DNA of 64,000 nucleotides, taken from contig PBYU01000050.1 in assembly GCA_002730035.1 (NCBI GenBank), forward strand, positions 67,678-131,677, in the 5' to 3' direction. Below are positions 54,688 through 64,000 of this stretch, piece after piece. The first letter of the stretch is position 1, and each line of letters opens with the position of its first letter. The notes under the pieces were generated by a model. That model did no database searches and was not told the origin of the DNA. It saw nothing but the letters and a program-made list of their open reading frames with translations. The stretch is from Gammaproteobacteria bacterium (lineage in GTDB: Bacteria > Pseudomonadota > Gammaproteobacteria > Pseudomonadales > Pseudohongiellaceae). The translations under genes were made by a program, and so were the position numbers.

Positions 54688-56856
54688 ATGGCTGATAAGG
54701 AAAAAATCGGAAATCTGCAAGTAGCAACAGAACTGGCGAGTTTTGTAAACGATGAATTGTTGCCGAAGCTAAAACTAGACCAGAATTCTTTCTGGTCCGG
54801 GTTTGAATCCATAATCACCGACTTCACACCGAGAAATACTGAGCTGTTAAACATCAGGGATGATCTTCAGGCACAGATAGATAATTGGCATCTGGGCAAT
54901 AGAGATTCCTTGTTCGATCGCGATGCATACAAAAATTTTCTCAGGGATATCGGCTACCTTTTGCAAGAGGGAGAACCCTTCGACGTAGAGACCGCCGATG
55001 TGGACTCGGAAATCTCGATACAGGCCGGGCCGCAGCTGGTTGTTCCGGTCAAGAATGCCCGCTTTGCCCTCAACGCCGCGAACGCCCGCTGGGGTAGTTT
55101 ATACGATGCACTGTACGGTACCGATGCGATTCCAGAGACAGACGGTGCGGGGCGTGCGGGGGGCTATAACCCAGTACGGGGAGATCGGGTTATTGAATTC
55201 GCGAAGCAGTTTCTCGACAGTAGCTGTCCGTTACAGAATGGCCTGCACAGTGAAGCCAGCGGATATCGCATTGAAGATTCAGAGCTTAAAGTTCATTGCG
55301 GCGATGCAGTTAGTAGCCTGCGTAACGACGCGCAGTTTAAGGGCTACCTGGGTAGTCCTCAGTCACCCACTGCCGTGCTGTTGAAAAACCATGATTTGCA
55401 TATTGAGATTCAGATAGATCGCGAATCCGATATTGGTCAGGGTGATAGTGCCGGCGTGAAAGATATCGTGCTTGAGGCGGCAATAACGACAATTCAGGAC
55501 TGTGAGGATTCGGTCAGCGCCGTCGATGCGAAAGACAAAGTCGAGGTTTACAGGAACTGGCTTGGACTAAACACGGGTGACCTGCAAGAGACTTTTGTGA
55601 AGGGCGGTGGGGAAATGACCCGGGTTCTCAGTGCAGATCGGGAATTCACGGCGCCCGATGGAAGTAAGTTTCAATTACATGGCCGCAGCCTGTTGCTGGT
55701 ACGTAATGTCGGCCACCTGATGCGCAACTGTGCAATCATCGATGGCAATGGCGAGGAGGTCTATGAAGGCATTATGGATGCTGTCCTGACCAGCGCCATT
55801 GGCTCTATTGATGTTAATTGCAGCAACCATTTGCGTAATTCAAGAACCGGCAGCATCTATATAGTCAAGCCGAAGATGCACGGACCGTTAGAAGTCCAAT
55901 TCACCTGTGACCTGTTCGAAAGCGTAGAAAAAATATTAGGGCTGAATCCATTTACAGTAAAAGTCGGCATCATGGATGAAGAGCGCCGCACGACTCTCAA
56001 TTTGAAAGAATGCATTCGTGTCGCCAAACAGCGCGTTGTCTTTATCAACACAGGATTTCTCGACCGCACCGGTGACGAGATTCATACCAGTATGGAAGCG
56101 GGTGCGATGATTCCCAAGACGCAGATGAAAGAGGCTAATTGGATCTCCGCTTACGAAGACAATAATGTCGATGTCGGTTTAGCCTGTGGCTTGCAAGGGA
56201 AAGCGCAGATCGGCAAAGGCATGTGGGCGATGCCAGACATGATGGCCGCTATGCTGGAGCAGAAAATTGCTCACCCACTCTCTGGTGCGAATACAGCCTG
56301 GGTTCCTGCGCCAACGGCTGCGGTGCTGCACGTTCTGCATTACCACCAGGTGAAGGTTAGCTCGCGGCAGAACGAGTTGCTTTCCCGCAACCCTGCCAGC
56401 ATCGATGAGATTCTGAAGATTCCTCTAATGACCGACCCGGACAGTCTGAATCCGGAGGAGATCCAGCGGGAGCTGGATAATAATGCCCAGGGTATACTGG
56501 GCTATGTTGTGCGCTGGATAGACCAGGGGATCGGCTGTTCCAAAGTGCCGGATATTCATGACGTTGGCTTGATGGAAGATCGGGCTACACTGCGAATCTC
56601 CAGCCAGCATATCGCCAACTGGCTGCACCACGGACTCTGCAGTACTGAACAAGTGACCGAGACGCTGCAGCGCATGGCGGCTGTGGTCGATCAACAGAAC
56701 CAGCACGATCCCCTTTATCAGCCAATGGCTGGAAATTTTGAGGATTCCATTGCGTTTCAGGCAGCCTGCGCCCTGGTGTTCGAAGCGCGTTCACAGCCTA
56801 ACGGCTATACAGAGCCAATACTTCACAGCGAGCGTCTACGGTTCAAACGCGGCTAA
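54688..56856 (+). CDS. glcB: Malate synthase G
   Basis: 722 residues from ATG 54688, the usual length; the TTG at 54652 adds an unsupported leader. Malate synthase G joins glyoxylate and acetyl-CoA to make malate, in the cytoplasm. The catalytic region contains [43 protein letters not shown] and [24 protein letters not shown], and the C-terminal domain ([16 protein letters not shown]) is intact. It completes glyoxylate use; isocitrate lyase is not in this window. Confidence 0.94.
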   Translation: MADKEKIGNLQVATELASFVNDELLPKLKLDQNSFWSGFESIITDFTPRNTELLNIRDDLQAQIDNWHLGNRDSLFDRDAYKNFLRDIGYLLQEGEPFDVETADVDSEISIQAGPQLVVPVKNARFALNAANARWGSLYDALYGTDAIPETDGAGRAGGYNPVRGDRVIEFAKQFLDSSCPLQNGLHSEASGYRIEDSELKVHCGDAVSSLRNDAQFKGYLGSPQSPTAVLLKNHDLHIEIQIDRESDIGQGDSAGVKDIVLEAAITTIQDCEDSVSAVDAKDKVEVYRNWLGLNTGDLQETFVKGGGEMTRVLSADREFTAPDGSKFQLHGRSLLLVRNVGHLMRNCAIIDGNGEEVYEGIMDAVLTSAIGSIDVNCSNHLRNSRTGSIYIVKPKMHGPLEVQFTCDLFESVEKILGLNPFTVKVGIMDEERRTTLNLKECIRVAKQRVVFINTGFLDRTGDEIHTSMEAGAMIPKTQMKEANWISAYEDNNVDVGLACGLQGKAQIGKGMWAMPDMMAAMLEQKIAHPLSGANTAWVPAPTAAVLHVLHYHQVKVSSRQNELLSRNPASIDEILKIPLMTDPDSLNPEEIQRELDNNAQGILGYVVRWIDQGIGCSKVPDIHDVGLMEDRATLRISSQHIANWLHHGLCSTEQVTETLQRMAAVVDQQNQHDPLYQPMAGNFEDSIAFQAACALVFEARSQPNGYTEPILHSERLRFKRG

Positions 56857-57071
56857 TTCTGAATCCCTGCCACAGCACAGCGCTGGCTTCTAAACAGGTT
56901 TTTAACTTCCAGTAACTGATTATTAGACCTGGGGAGCGTTGCATGCGCTTCGCAATTCGTAACAAATTGTAAGGCTTAGATCTTTCAGGACTTCCCAGTG
57001 CCTAAGCGATGGTACTATCCGCCGCCAAAGTTCACAGCGTTTTTCAACGATTACTTTTACAGGTCCCGGAA

Positions 57072-59219
57072 ATGGCGAAGCAGTATTTAGTTCTCAATTC
57101 AATCCTGACAGTTTTTCTCCTGATGAGCAGTTCCTTGGTGAGTTCCCAGGAGCCGGATGAAGATGACTCGACAGCCACCTATCCGGCAGCTTACTTTTCC
57201 GAATATGCGCCGTTGACTGTTAATGACATGCTCGACCGGATTCCCGGTATCGACCTGATCCTGCAGCAGCAATCCGGCTCGAGCAGTTTTGGTGGAGGAA
57301 GTCGCGGCCTCGGATCGAGTTCCCAGATTCTTATCGATGGTAAGCGCATGGCAGGAAAGGCGAATGAGGCCCGCGCACAGCTCGACAAGATTTCCGCCGA
57401 CCAGGTGAACTACATCGAAATTGTCCGCGGGACCTCCAGCGATCTGGATGTGCAGAACACCGGGCAGCTGATGAATATAGTATTGCGTGAGGCACAGTCC
57501 CGTTCCAGCATTACCACTGAAGTCAGTGCTACCCATCACGAGGATGGCAATACCGAGCCAGGAGGCTCAATTGCAATGAGTGGCCAGTCCGGACGACTGA
57601 CTTATCTGCTAAGTGCTGGATTGCGGTCTGGTTATAGACACTCAGAACAGAATCAGAACAGCGTGAATGGCGACTTCTCCCCTAACGACACGCGAGTAAT
57701 CGATCAGTACACCGAGACGGATAACTATTCGCTGAACACGAATCTGAGTTTTGCGCTGAGCCCGCAGGACCGGTTGGCACTAAATGCTCTGTATGGCGAT
57801 GCCGATCCGCAGCAGGAAGTCTTTCGAACCATCACCGATTTGAATTCCGTAATACCTTCGGTTACCTATGAACGGGAAGACACTCCTGCAACGGGAGAAA
57901 ACTGGGAAATTGGTGGTGACTACGAACATACTTTCTCGAGTGGTAACCGATTCAAGGCTCTTTTCATCGTCAATGAGAAAGATAGCCGCAGGACTCGCGA
58001 GCGTTTCATCTCAACAGCTGAGGATCCTACCGAGAGCAAGAACCTGTTCCTCGACACCAGCAGCCGCTACCGCGAACGAATCGTACGTGGTTCCTACACC
58101 CTCAGCATGGCGAGTAACCAGGGTCTGGAAATAGGTGTCGAGGGCGCTCAGACCATTCAGGACTCCGGCCTGAGACTGGGATTGCCAACAGGTGGACCGG
58201 CATCACCCGATCACGGCGGCCTTTCCGCAATTCCGTTTCCCAACGCCTTTTCTACAGTAGAAGAGGTTCGTTACGAAGCTTTTGCTATTCACAACTGGCA
58301 GATCAATTCCCGTATGTCATTGGAGTCTTCCATGGTCGCGGAGTGGTCCGAGATCGAGCAGTCCGGCGATGTGAACGACAAGCGGGATTTTGACTATATC
58401 AAACCAAAGCTGGATTTTCGTTTTGACATCAACAATTCGCTGCAATTCAAGGCGACTCTCGAGCAGGTTGTCTCTCAGCTGGGCTTCGGCGATTTCTCCC
58501 GAGCGACCAATGAGCGAGATGATGATCAGGATACGGTTGTCGGTAATCCGACGCTGGAACCGGAAGAGAGCCTGCAGGCGGAAGTGGGCTTGGACTATCG
58601 CCTGCCAAATGATGGTGGTGCACTGAATGCGCGCTATTTCTACTACGACTACGACAACAAGATAGGCACAATCAATGTGTCGCCTTCCGCGACAGACCTG
58701 CAATCCACCAGGGGTAATATTGGCTCCGCGGCAGCCTATGGTCTGATAACCAATGCCAGTGTACGTCTCGGGTTCCTTGGCTTACCCACCGCGTTGCTAA
58801 CCGCGTCGTTGACACTGCAGGAATCGGAGTTTCACGATGACCCGTTCGCACCCAAGGAACATGGCTTTCCACCCTATGACCGGGGTGGCTATCGTTTCAG
58901 TTTTCGACACGATGTACCGGCAAGAAACCTGAATTACGGTATGAGCTATTTTGCCCGCATCGATGGCAACCGAACTTTCTTCGACATCGACAACCGTTTC
59001 GAGTTTGTTATTCCCAGCTCACTGAATATGTTTGTAGAAATGCTTGGCTTCGGCGGGCTCACTTATCGACTCGAGGCCAATAACGTCGAAAATGATGAAG
59101 TTTGTTCCGAACGGCGCCGCTTCGATGGCCGCCTGCTGAATGGTATTTTGAGTGAAGTAGAAAATAACTGCACCAGAAATGGCTCCCAGGTTGCACTCAA
59201 GATTCGCGGCACGTTTTAG
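57072..59219 (+). CDS. TonB-dependent outer-membrane receptor
   Basis: 715 residues from ATG 57072; a signal peptide (VLNSILTVFLLMSSSLVSSQ) starts there. The plug domain is marked by MLDRIPGIDLILQQQ and NYIEIVRGTSSDLDVQNTGQ, and the beta-barrel runs to the C-terminal phenylalanine (KIRGTF). No TonB box is plain near the N-terminus, so TonB dependence is assumed. It is convergent with the following minus-strand gene and near the exported aldolase and propeller, hinting at a shared catabolic role. Confidence 0.83.
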   Translation: MAKQYLVLNSILTVFLLMSSSLVSSQEPDEDDSTATYPAAYFSEYAPLTVNDMLDRIPGIDLILQQQSGSSSFGGGSRGLGSSSQILIDGKRMAGKANEARAQLDKISADQVNYIEIVRGTSSDLDVQNTGQLMNIVLREAQSRSSITTEVSATHHEDGNTEPGGSIAMSGQSGRLTYLLSAGLRSGYRHSEQNQNSVNGDFSPNDTRVIDQYTETDNYSLNTNLSFALSPQDRLALNALYGDADPQQEVFRTITDLNSVIPSVTYEREDTPATGENWEIGGDYEHTFSSGNRFKALFIVNEKDSRRTRERFISTAEDPTESKNLFLDTSSRYRERIVRGSYTLSMASNQGLEIGVEGAQTIQDSGLRLGLPTGGPASPDHGGLSAIPFPNAFSTVEEVRYEAFAIHNWQINSRMSLESSMVAEWSEIEQSGDVNDKRDFDYIKPKLDFRFDINNSLQFKATLEQVVSQLGFGDFSRATNERDDDQDTVVGNPTLEPEESLQAEVGLDYRLPNDGGALNARYFYYDYDNKIGTINVSPSATDLQSTRGNIGSAAAYGLITNASVRLGFLGLPTALLTASLTLQESEFHDDPFAPKEHGFPPYDRGGYRFSFRHDVPARNLNYGMSYFARIDGNRTFFDIDNRFEFVIPSSLNMFVEMLGFGGLTYRLEANNVENDEVCSERRRFDGRLLNGILSEVENNCTRNGSQVALKIRGTF

Positions 59220-59231
59220 GTTCTTTCGTTT

Positions 59232-60236
59232 CTATCTGCCACTTTCTTCAGTAGCGAGTTCTTCCAGTTTCCTCGCACCGGCAAGAATGCCTACCATGCC
59301 ATAGTTGCCTTCGTGGCAGGCGTATTCGTAAATCGATTCATCGATCCGTGACAGCGGATATTCACCGGAGAAAGTGGCAGTGAACACGCTGGGATCTTCG
59401 ACGGTGAATCCATAGATCAGCTTGTTATTGGCTTCACGTCGGAAGGTTTCCGTGACCGTAAGATTGTCAGTTGGAAAACCGCGCAAGCTGTGCCAGTCAT
59501 TGAAATACTTTGTCTCGACAACCAGGGTGTCGCCTTCCCAGTGACCGATGGAGTCTCCCATCCATTTCTTATGAGCGGCTGCAGCAGGATTGCGCTGGTC
59601 CGTGATCTTGATAATGCGTGCGTCGTGCACCATTTCGGCGACGATCGTCACGTAGCCGGGCGACTGAATAAACTGCAAGTGGCTGTTATAGATGGTTGGC
59701 ATCATCACAGGACCAGAGAGTGGGCCGAATGCGATCAGGCAGCGTTCCGGCAGGCCACGGCCTTCCGGACCAGCATTGCGGTCCTGTGTGTTTGCGAAGC
59801 GCGCGCGAACTGCGTCCCTCACACCGGGCTGTAGCTCAGGCATACGGCCGTTCAGGGGATCGATGATGGCGGATGTACGCAACTCGCCATTAATGGTGGG
59901 GATAAACTGTGCGTCATCTCGCCAGAACAGGTCGTAGTTACCGATGGGCGGTAGCGACTCCGCCAGCTCAGGTGGGGGTCGATTCGGATCCAGAGGTTCG
60001 TTGTCCTGGTCGAAGCGCTGTTGCTCGGCCTGTTCGATGTCCAGGGCCTCTTGTTCTGTGTAAAAGCGCTTCTCGCCCAGATCTCTGGGTCTTTCAAACG
60101 GAATAATAGAAGTGTGTTTCCAGACGGCTTGTAAATTGGGAACACCCCATTCGGTGCGGGGCACCTGGTATTCCTGGGCCAACAGAGGGCTGGCGACTAG
60201 CGCAATTCCGAATATCACGTATTTGCCTGTTTTCAT
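59232..60236 (-). CDS. Exported conserved protein, unknown function
   Basis: 334 residues with a Sec signal (YVIFGIALVASPLLAQ). The pattern VPRTEWGVPNLQAVWKHTS...RPRDLGEKRF and GDSIGHWEGDTLVVETKYFND is strongly conserved in a large family of exported proteins from Proteobacteria and Acidobacteria whose role is not established. Two cysteines (ERCLIAFG and YEYACHEGN) are widely spaced. It is convergent with the TonB receptor. Confidence 0.7.
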   Translation of the reverse strand: MKTGKYVIFGIALVASPLLAQEYQVPRTEWGVPNLQAVWKHTSIIPFERPRDLGEKRFYTEQEALDIEQAEQQRFDQDNEPLDPNRPPPELAESLPPIGNYDLFWRDDAQFIPTINGELRTSAIIDPLNGRMPELQPGVRDAVRARFANTQDRNAGPEGRGLPERCLIAFGPLSGPVMMPTIYNSHLQFIQSPGYVTIVAEMVHDARIIKITDQRNPAAAAHKKWMGDSIGHWEGDTLVVETKYFNDWHSLRGFPTDNLTVTETFRREANNKLIYGFTVEDPSVFTATFSGEYPLSRIDESIYEYACHEGNYGMVGILAGARKLEELATEESGR

Positions 60237-60521
60237 AATGCTACTCTTTTCGCTAAGGCTCAGAGTCAGAAGCTCGCTGCCGGTTTATGCAGAACTCGTT
60301 GAGATTGCTGTGGTTTTCTCTCATTTGCAGCCTACCATCGGGCATTCTACTGTCAATGAAAACTCACCGGTTTGGCGGTTTTCCTGTCCGTTGTCAGGCG
60401 TGGAATGCAACAAATTGTGATTTGTCTCAGCATTACTAGAACTTATTGAACTACCGGGCACTTATTTGTCATGATAGACGGCCCAATACAACAATCAGAT
60501 ACTTTATTCAGAGGCTTTATC

Positions 60522-61646
60522 ATGCGCAATTCAACACGGCTCCTGGCCTTGCTTGTGGCAGTCCTATTCAGTAGCCAACTACTGGCTCAACAGGGCAACG
60601 CCCGAGGCACCATCGGCGAAAGCCCCTACAATGTCATCCGAGGCTGGGCCAAGCCCTTTCAGGAGAACGGTTTTGCTTTCGGCGGCAATTCCGGCATCTT
60701 GGCTGAATCACCGGACCGCATCATCATCGCGCAGCGCGGTGAGACCGTATTACCTTACCCTGTTCCCGATGACTTTCCCGGTTATGCCGGCTTCTTAGGT
60801 ATCAATGTGTTGCAGGAAACCAACCGCCGTACCTGGCAGAACTGCCTGTATACAGTAAATGGTGACGGTGAAGTTCAGGAAATCTGGACTCAATGGGACT
60901 ATCTCTGTGAAGGCTCAGCAGGCCCTGGCCCACACCGGGTTCGTATCAGCCCCTATGACCCGGAGCGCAAGATCTGGCTGGTCAACGAGACGTTTCACCA
61001 GATCTATGTGTTCTCCAACGACGGCAGTGAATTGCTGGCCACATACGGTGAGAAGGGTGTGCAAGGTGATGATGGGAGTCACTTCGGTCGACCGCAGGAT
61101 GTCACCTTCCTGCCCGATGGCAGAATTCTGATCGCCGATGGCCTGGACAATCACCGCGTCATGATCATGGATAACGACATGAACTACCTCGGTGAATTCG
61201 GTGGCTTTGGAGATGGTCCGGGGCAGTTCAATACCATCCATGCAATCGCCGTCGGTCCCGACGGAAGAATTTTCGTGTTAGACAGGTCGGGTGGAGAAGT
61301 TAATTTGTTCCGTACAACTGATGATCCCGCCGTTATTGAGTTCGAACGATCAATAGGCTCTCGATTGACGCTACCGCTAGATATCATCGTCAATGAAAAT
61401 GATTTCTGGATTACCGACCTTGGCCCTCTGCGGTTCGTTAATTTCGACTTCGAGGGCAATATAAAATACACCTGGCTGGTGCCTCGTGAACTGCCCGATG
61501 GCTATCTGGAAGTACATACCTTCAGTGTCGATTCGGAAGGCAGTCTTTACGGTGGTGATAATCAATATGGGCGCACGCAGAAGTTCATACCGAAACCAGG
61601 CGCGAGTGCCGACTTGTTAATCGAGGCACCATGGGTGGCTAACTAG
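60522..61646 (+). CDS. Exported NHL/PAM-like six-bladed propeller
   Basis: 374 residues from ATG 60522 with AGAGG upstream; the signal LLALLVAVLFSSQLLAQ begins there. NHL-type blades (GRPQDVTFLPDGRILIADGLDNHRVMIMD; HAIAVGPDGRIFVLDR) follow, as in the lyase domain of peptidylglycine-amidating enzymes. A paired-cysteine loop (NCLYTVNGDG...YLCEGSAG) precedes them. It may be a lactonase, lyase or binding protein. It is followed 84 bp later by the exported aldolase. Confidence 0.75.
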   Translation: MRNSTRLLALLVAVLFSSQLLAQQGNARGTIGESPYNVIRGWAKPFQENGFAFGGNSGILAESPDRIIIAQRGETVLPYPVPDDFPGYAGFLGINVLQETNRRTWQNCLYTVNGDGEVQEIWTQWDYLCEGSAGPGPHRVRISPYDPERKIWLVNETFHQIYVFSNDGSELLATYGEKGVQGDDGSHFGRPQDVTFLPDGRILIADGLDNHRVMIMDNDMNYLGEFGGFGDGPGQFNTIHAIAVGPDGRIFVLDRSGGEVNLFRTTDDPAVIEFERSIGSRLTLPLDIIVNENDFWITDLGPLRFVNFDFEGNIKYTWLVPRELPDGYLEVHTFSVDSEGSLYGGDNQYGRTQKFIPKPGASADLLIEAPWVAN

Positions 61647-61730
61647 TCAAGCTATGCATCTGTTTCGAGATTGGTAGAAAGCAATTTTGTTCTAATTTGG
61701 TTGAATGCTTACAAAGCGGAAGAGAAAGTA

Positions 61731-62672
61731 ATGAAAACAACAATAACAAAGCTATTTATCAATCTTGGAATTGCGTCGTTGCTCAGCTTGAGCTCCATCG
61801 CATTCGCTCAGGATGGGTCTCGTGTTAACAAGCTGATTGAGCTATTTGAGAATGATAAGCCTGCTTTTGGGATATTGTCTTTCGACTACTCCTTAAATAA
61901 CGCTCGATCTATGGCAACTTCAGGGCTCGATTTCGTTTTTATCGACATGGAGCATGCGCCATTTGATATCGAACGGCTGAGACTGTTTCTGCTTGGAATG
62001 ACCAACAAGCGGTCGATTCTTGCAAAAGGTAATCTGCAACCCGATGTAGTTCCCCTGGTGCGGATTCCGGCTGCCGCTGGAGCAGAAGAACTAATCGCAC
62101 AAGCCAAACAAGTGCTGGACGTGGGAGTGTACGGTATCTTTTTCCCGGCGATTAATACACGTGAGCAGGCCGAATTGGCCGTGCGGGCCACCCGCTATCC
62201 ACAATACAACGGGGCTGATGATTACGAGCCGCAAGGTCTGCGCGGTCGTAATCCGTCAAATGCCACGTGGTATTGGGGCATACGCGACTACCATGCCAAG
62301 GCTGACGTGTGGCCACTCGACCCTCAAGGAGAGCTCCTTGCGATGATGTTTATTGAATCTGCCGAAGGCGTGGAGAACATCGACGAGATTATCAGTGTTC
62401 CAGGACTCGGCGGCATATTCATCGGTCCTTCAGATCTGAGTGGGTCCATGGGTTATGCCAGCCCGGCCGCTCCTGAGGTTGAGGCGGCGATTCAAACTGT
62501 GTTGAGTTCCTGTCTGGCCCACGATGTGCCCTGCGCAATTACTACCAGTCAGGGCTCGGTTGAGCAGCGTATCGAAGAAGGCTTTCGCTTCGTTACAGTG
62601 GGTGCCGATGGTGGATTGAATACCGGTGCTGCCAATGCGCTCAGACTCGGTAGAGAAGCCGGGGGGCGCTAG
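61731..62672 (+). CDS. HpcH/HpaI-family aldolase with a Sec signal peptide
   Basis: 313 residues from ATG 61731 (GGAAGAGAAAGTA upstream). A signal peptide (LFINLGIASLLSLSSIAFAQ) comes first. The (beta-alpha)8 aldolase core is visible: FVFIDMEHAPFD, LVRIPAAAGAEELI, GVYGIFFPAINTREQAELAV, IESAEGVENIDEI (metal Glu) and GIFIGPSDLSGSMG. These enzymes cleave 2-keto-3-deoxy acids or similar; cytoplasmic relatives lack a signal, so export is unusual. Confidence 0.83.
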   Translation: MKTTITKLFINLGIASLLSLSSIAFAQDGSRVNKLIELFENDKPAFGILSFDYSLNNARSMATSGLDFVFIDMEHAPFDIERLRLFLLGMTNKRSILAKGNLQPDVVPLVRIPAAAGAEELIAQAKQVLDVGVYGIFFPAINTREQAELAVRATRYPQYNGADDYEPQGLRGRNPSNATWYWGIRDYHAKADVWPLDPQGELLAMMFIESAEGVENIDEIISVPGLGGIFIGPSDLSGSMGYASPAAPEVEAAIQTVLSSCLAHDVPCAITTSQGSVEQRIEEGFRFVTVGADGGLNTGAANALRLGREAGGR

Positions 62673-63009
62673 CTCAACAATGAGACCGAGCATGGGCGGG
62701 TACTAACCCTTTATTTTTCTATTAGAAAATCCACTTTGTTCGAACGCCTTGAAATCTCAAGAATGAATTATGTAATCTTCATTCATTAATAGCATATTAC
62801 TGTAGGTTGCCTCGCACTATACTCGATATCGATAGAGCCACGGCGAGTCGTTAGTGAATAATCTCTGCAAGAACAGGAAATCTACGAATAGCTTTAGCGA
62901 GCGCAACCACATCGATTTACACTCCAGAACAAGAGTAAATAGAGGCCATTCTCGGCCGCGCCTGCGTCCAATTTGGAAGTGCTTCCCGGGCTTGCTAGTA
63001 TGATTCTCC
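62673..63009. other. Intergenic region upstream of betaine-type ABC importer
   Basis: About 335 bp with a 7-bp inverted repeat GAATGAA / TTCATTC at 62761-62784 and the palindrome CGATATCG at 62824-62831 near it; either could be an operator for the importer. The AT-rich stretch around 62790-62830 (CATATTAC, CTATACT) could hold a promoter. No gene is supported. Confidence 0.4.
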
Positions 63010-63777
63010 ATGATTGAGCTGCAGCATATTCAAAAATCTTTCGACCACGGCAAGTCCTATGCCGTAAAAGATACTTCGTTTACGGTTGAACGCGGCGAGC
63101 TGTTAGGATTGATAGGAGAGTCTGGCAGCGGCAAGACTACTACACTGAAGATGATCAATCGTCTGGAGGAGCCGAGCCATGGCTCCATCTTGGTTAACGG
63201 TAGCAATGTTCTTGAGCGAAACCCGGAAGAATTACGTCGCAATATCGGCTATGTATTTCAGGGTATCGGGCTGTTTCCACACTATACGATTGCGGAAAAT
63301 GTGGCCGCCGTTCCAAACTTGCTGGGTTGGGACAGCGAGCGAATACACCGGCGCTGCCGGGAAATTCTGGATCTGGTAGGGCTACCCTTCGATGAGTATG
63401 GCGACCGCAGCTCAACACAGCTCTCCGGCGGGCAGCAGCAACGAGTCGGTGTGGCGCGGGCTTTGGCAGCGGAACCAGAGGTGATGCTGATGGATGAGCC
63501 CTTCGGCGCACTAGATCCAATTACGCGGGCGCAGCTGCAGGAGGAGTTTAAACGACTGCAGAGGGAACTGAAGCTGACCGTGATAATGGTCACTCATGAC
63601 ATGACCGAAGCCTTGCTAATGGCTGATCGCATTGCGGTAATGAAAGAGGGTGAAGTCTTGCAGATTGGCACTCCCCGAGAGCTGCTCAATAGTCCCGAAC
63701 ATGACTATGTTAGAGACATCGTAGAAATGCCCAAGCGGCGTGCCGATCGTCTCGAAACACTGATGCGCGAGCCATGA
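63010..63777 (+). CDS. Osmolyte/betaine-type ABC importer ATPase (OpuCA/ProV-like)
   Basis: 255 residues, ATP-binding only. Walker A GESGSGKT (~36-43), signature LSGGQQQR and Walker B VMLMDEP are present, with the MVTHDMTEAL H-loop. The tail stops soon after the core (EMPKRRADRLETLM) and has no CBS domains. The sequence VFQGIGLFPHYTIAENVA is typical of glycine betaine/choline importers. It overlaps the permease gene by 4 bp (ATGA), confirming an operon. Confidence 0.85.
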   Translation: MIELQHIQKSFDHGKSYAVKDTSFTVERGELLGLIGESGSGKTTTLKMINRLEEPSHGSILVNGSNVLERNPEELRRNIGYVFQGIGLFPHYTIAENVAAVPNLLGWDSERIHRRCREILDLVGLPFDEYGDRSSTQLSGGQQQRVGVARALAAEPEVMLMDEPFGALDPITRAQLQEEFKRLQRELKLTVIMVTHDMTEALLMADRIAVMKEGEVLQIGTPRELLNSPEHDYVRDIVEMPKRRADRLETLMREP

Positions 63778-64000
63778 ACGATAACCTGCGCGAACAACTC
63801 CTATTATTGCCGGCCTATTTCCAGGGGCACCTGGTGCTGACGCTCATCTCCTTGTCCCTCGGAATTGCAATCAGCATTCCTTTAGGTATCTGGGCAGCTC
63901 AATCGCCAAGCGTAAAACGACCTCTGCTGGTTGTCGTGAGTATTATTCAGACTTTTCCGAGTATCGCTATTTTGGCACTGGTAGTTGCCCTGTTAGGTGG
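63774..64000 (+). CDS. Osmolyte ABC importer permease, N-terminal part, cut by window edge
   Basis: 75 residues visible from ATG 63774, overlapping the ATPase stop (ATGA). Hydrophobic helices (HLVLTLISLSLGIAISIPLGIW and LLVVVSIIQTFPSIAILALVV) match the N-terminus of OpuCB/YehW-type permeases, often fused to a binding protein further on. It continues beyond the window. Confidence 0.8.
   Translation, partial: MNDNLREQLLLLPAYFQGHLVLTLISLSLGIAISIPLGIWAAQSPSVKRPLLVVVSIIQTFPSIAILALVVALLG

Noticed and set aside
1-64000. CRISPR arrays, tRNA, rRNA, riboswitches
   Set aside because: No repeat-spacer arrays, and no cloverleaf or rRNA-like stretches were recognised by eye; riboswitches cannot be excluded without a covariance search.

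Overview
The window looks like a chromosomal segment of a free-living, probably marine, Gram-negative gammaproteobacterium. This is inferred from the GltBD-type NADPH glutamate synthase, malate synthase G, propionate-CoA ligase, two TonB-dependent receptors, several Tat and Sec exported enzymes, lipoproteins with lipoboxes, and a Fur-like box. No rRNA, tRNA, CRISPR array, insertion sequence or prophage gene was seen. Genus cannot be told from the sequence alone.

Layout. 1-11.4 kb is mostly core metabolism: the 5' part of pabB (minus), a small zinc-ribbon membrane protein, an unusual one-piece ABC exporter, prpE, and the convergent gltB-gltD pair. 12.0-17.6 kb is a compact unit: a Fur-like operator, then a Tat-exported 2Fe-2S subunit, a molybdopterin subunit, an FAD/4Fe-4S subunit, a membrane cytochrome b and a small helical protein. 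Together they predict a periplasmic molybdenum hydroxylase that passes electrons to the membrane. 17.6-30.6 kb holds a D-cysteine desulfhydrase-like enzyme, a TolB-like propeller, a very large M1+M28+PDZ double peptidase, a DUF5916 outer-membrane protein, GlpQ, a shortened beta-lactamase-like hydrolase, an unknown secreted protein and an aminotransferase.

30.6-41 kb carries a TonB receptor, an SDR, an HNH nuclease, a DMT exporter, an exported alpha/beta hydrolase, a parallel beta-helix lipoprotein and small unknown proteins. 41-54 kb is dominated by exported enzymes whose relatives are usually cytosolic: a lactonase-like MBL protein (Sec), an NHL propeller (Tat), a dienelactone hydrolase (Tat) and a rhamnonate-dehydratase-like enolase-superfamily member (Tat), plus propeller and unknown envelope proteins and another MBL hydrolase. 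54-64 kb has malate synthase G, a second TonB receptor, an exported unknown family, an NHL propeller, an HpcH/HpaI aldolase with a Sec signal, and the start of a betaine/osmolyte-type ABC importer.

The recurring theme is uptake and extracytoplasmic processing of organic matter (peptides, glycerophosphodiesters, sugar acids, lactones) feeding a C2/C3 metabolism (PrpE, malate synthase G). Several genes show decay or remodelling: a single-base frameshift in a TPR gene, an internal deletion in a beta-lactamase-like gene, an apparent frameshift in a signal peptide, and an ABC ATPase-permease fusion that has lost its normal start codon and first membrane segment. Three coding regions too short for ordinary ORF calling (49, 59 and 48 codons) are also proposed.
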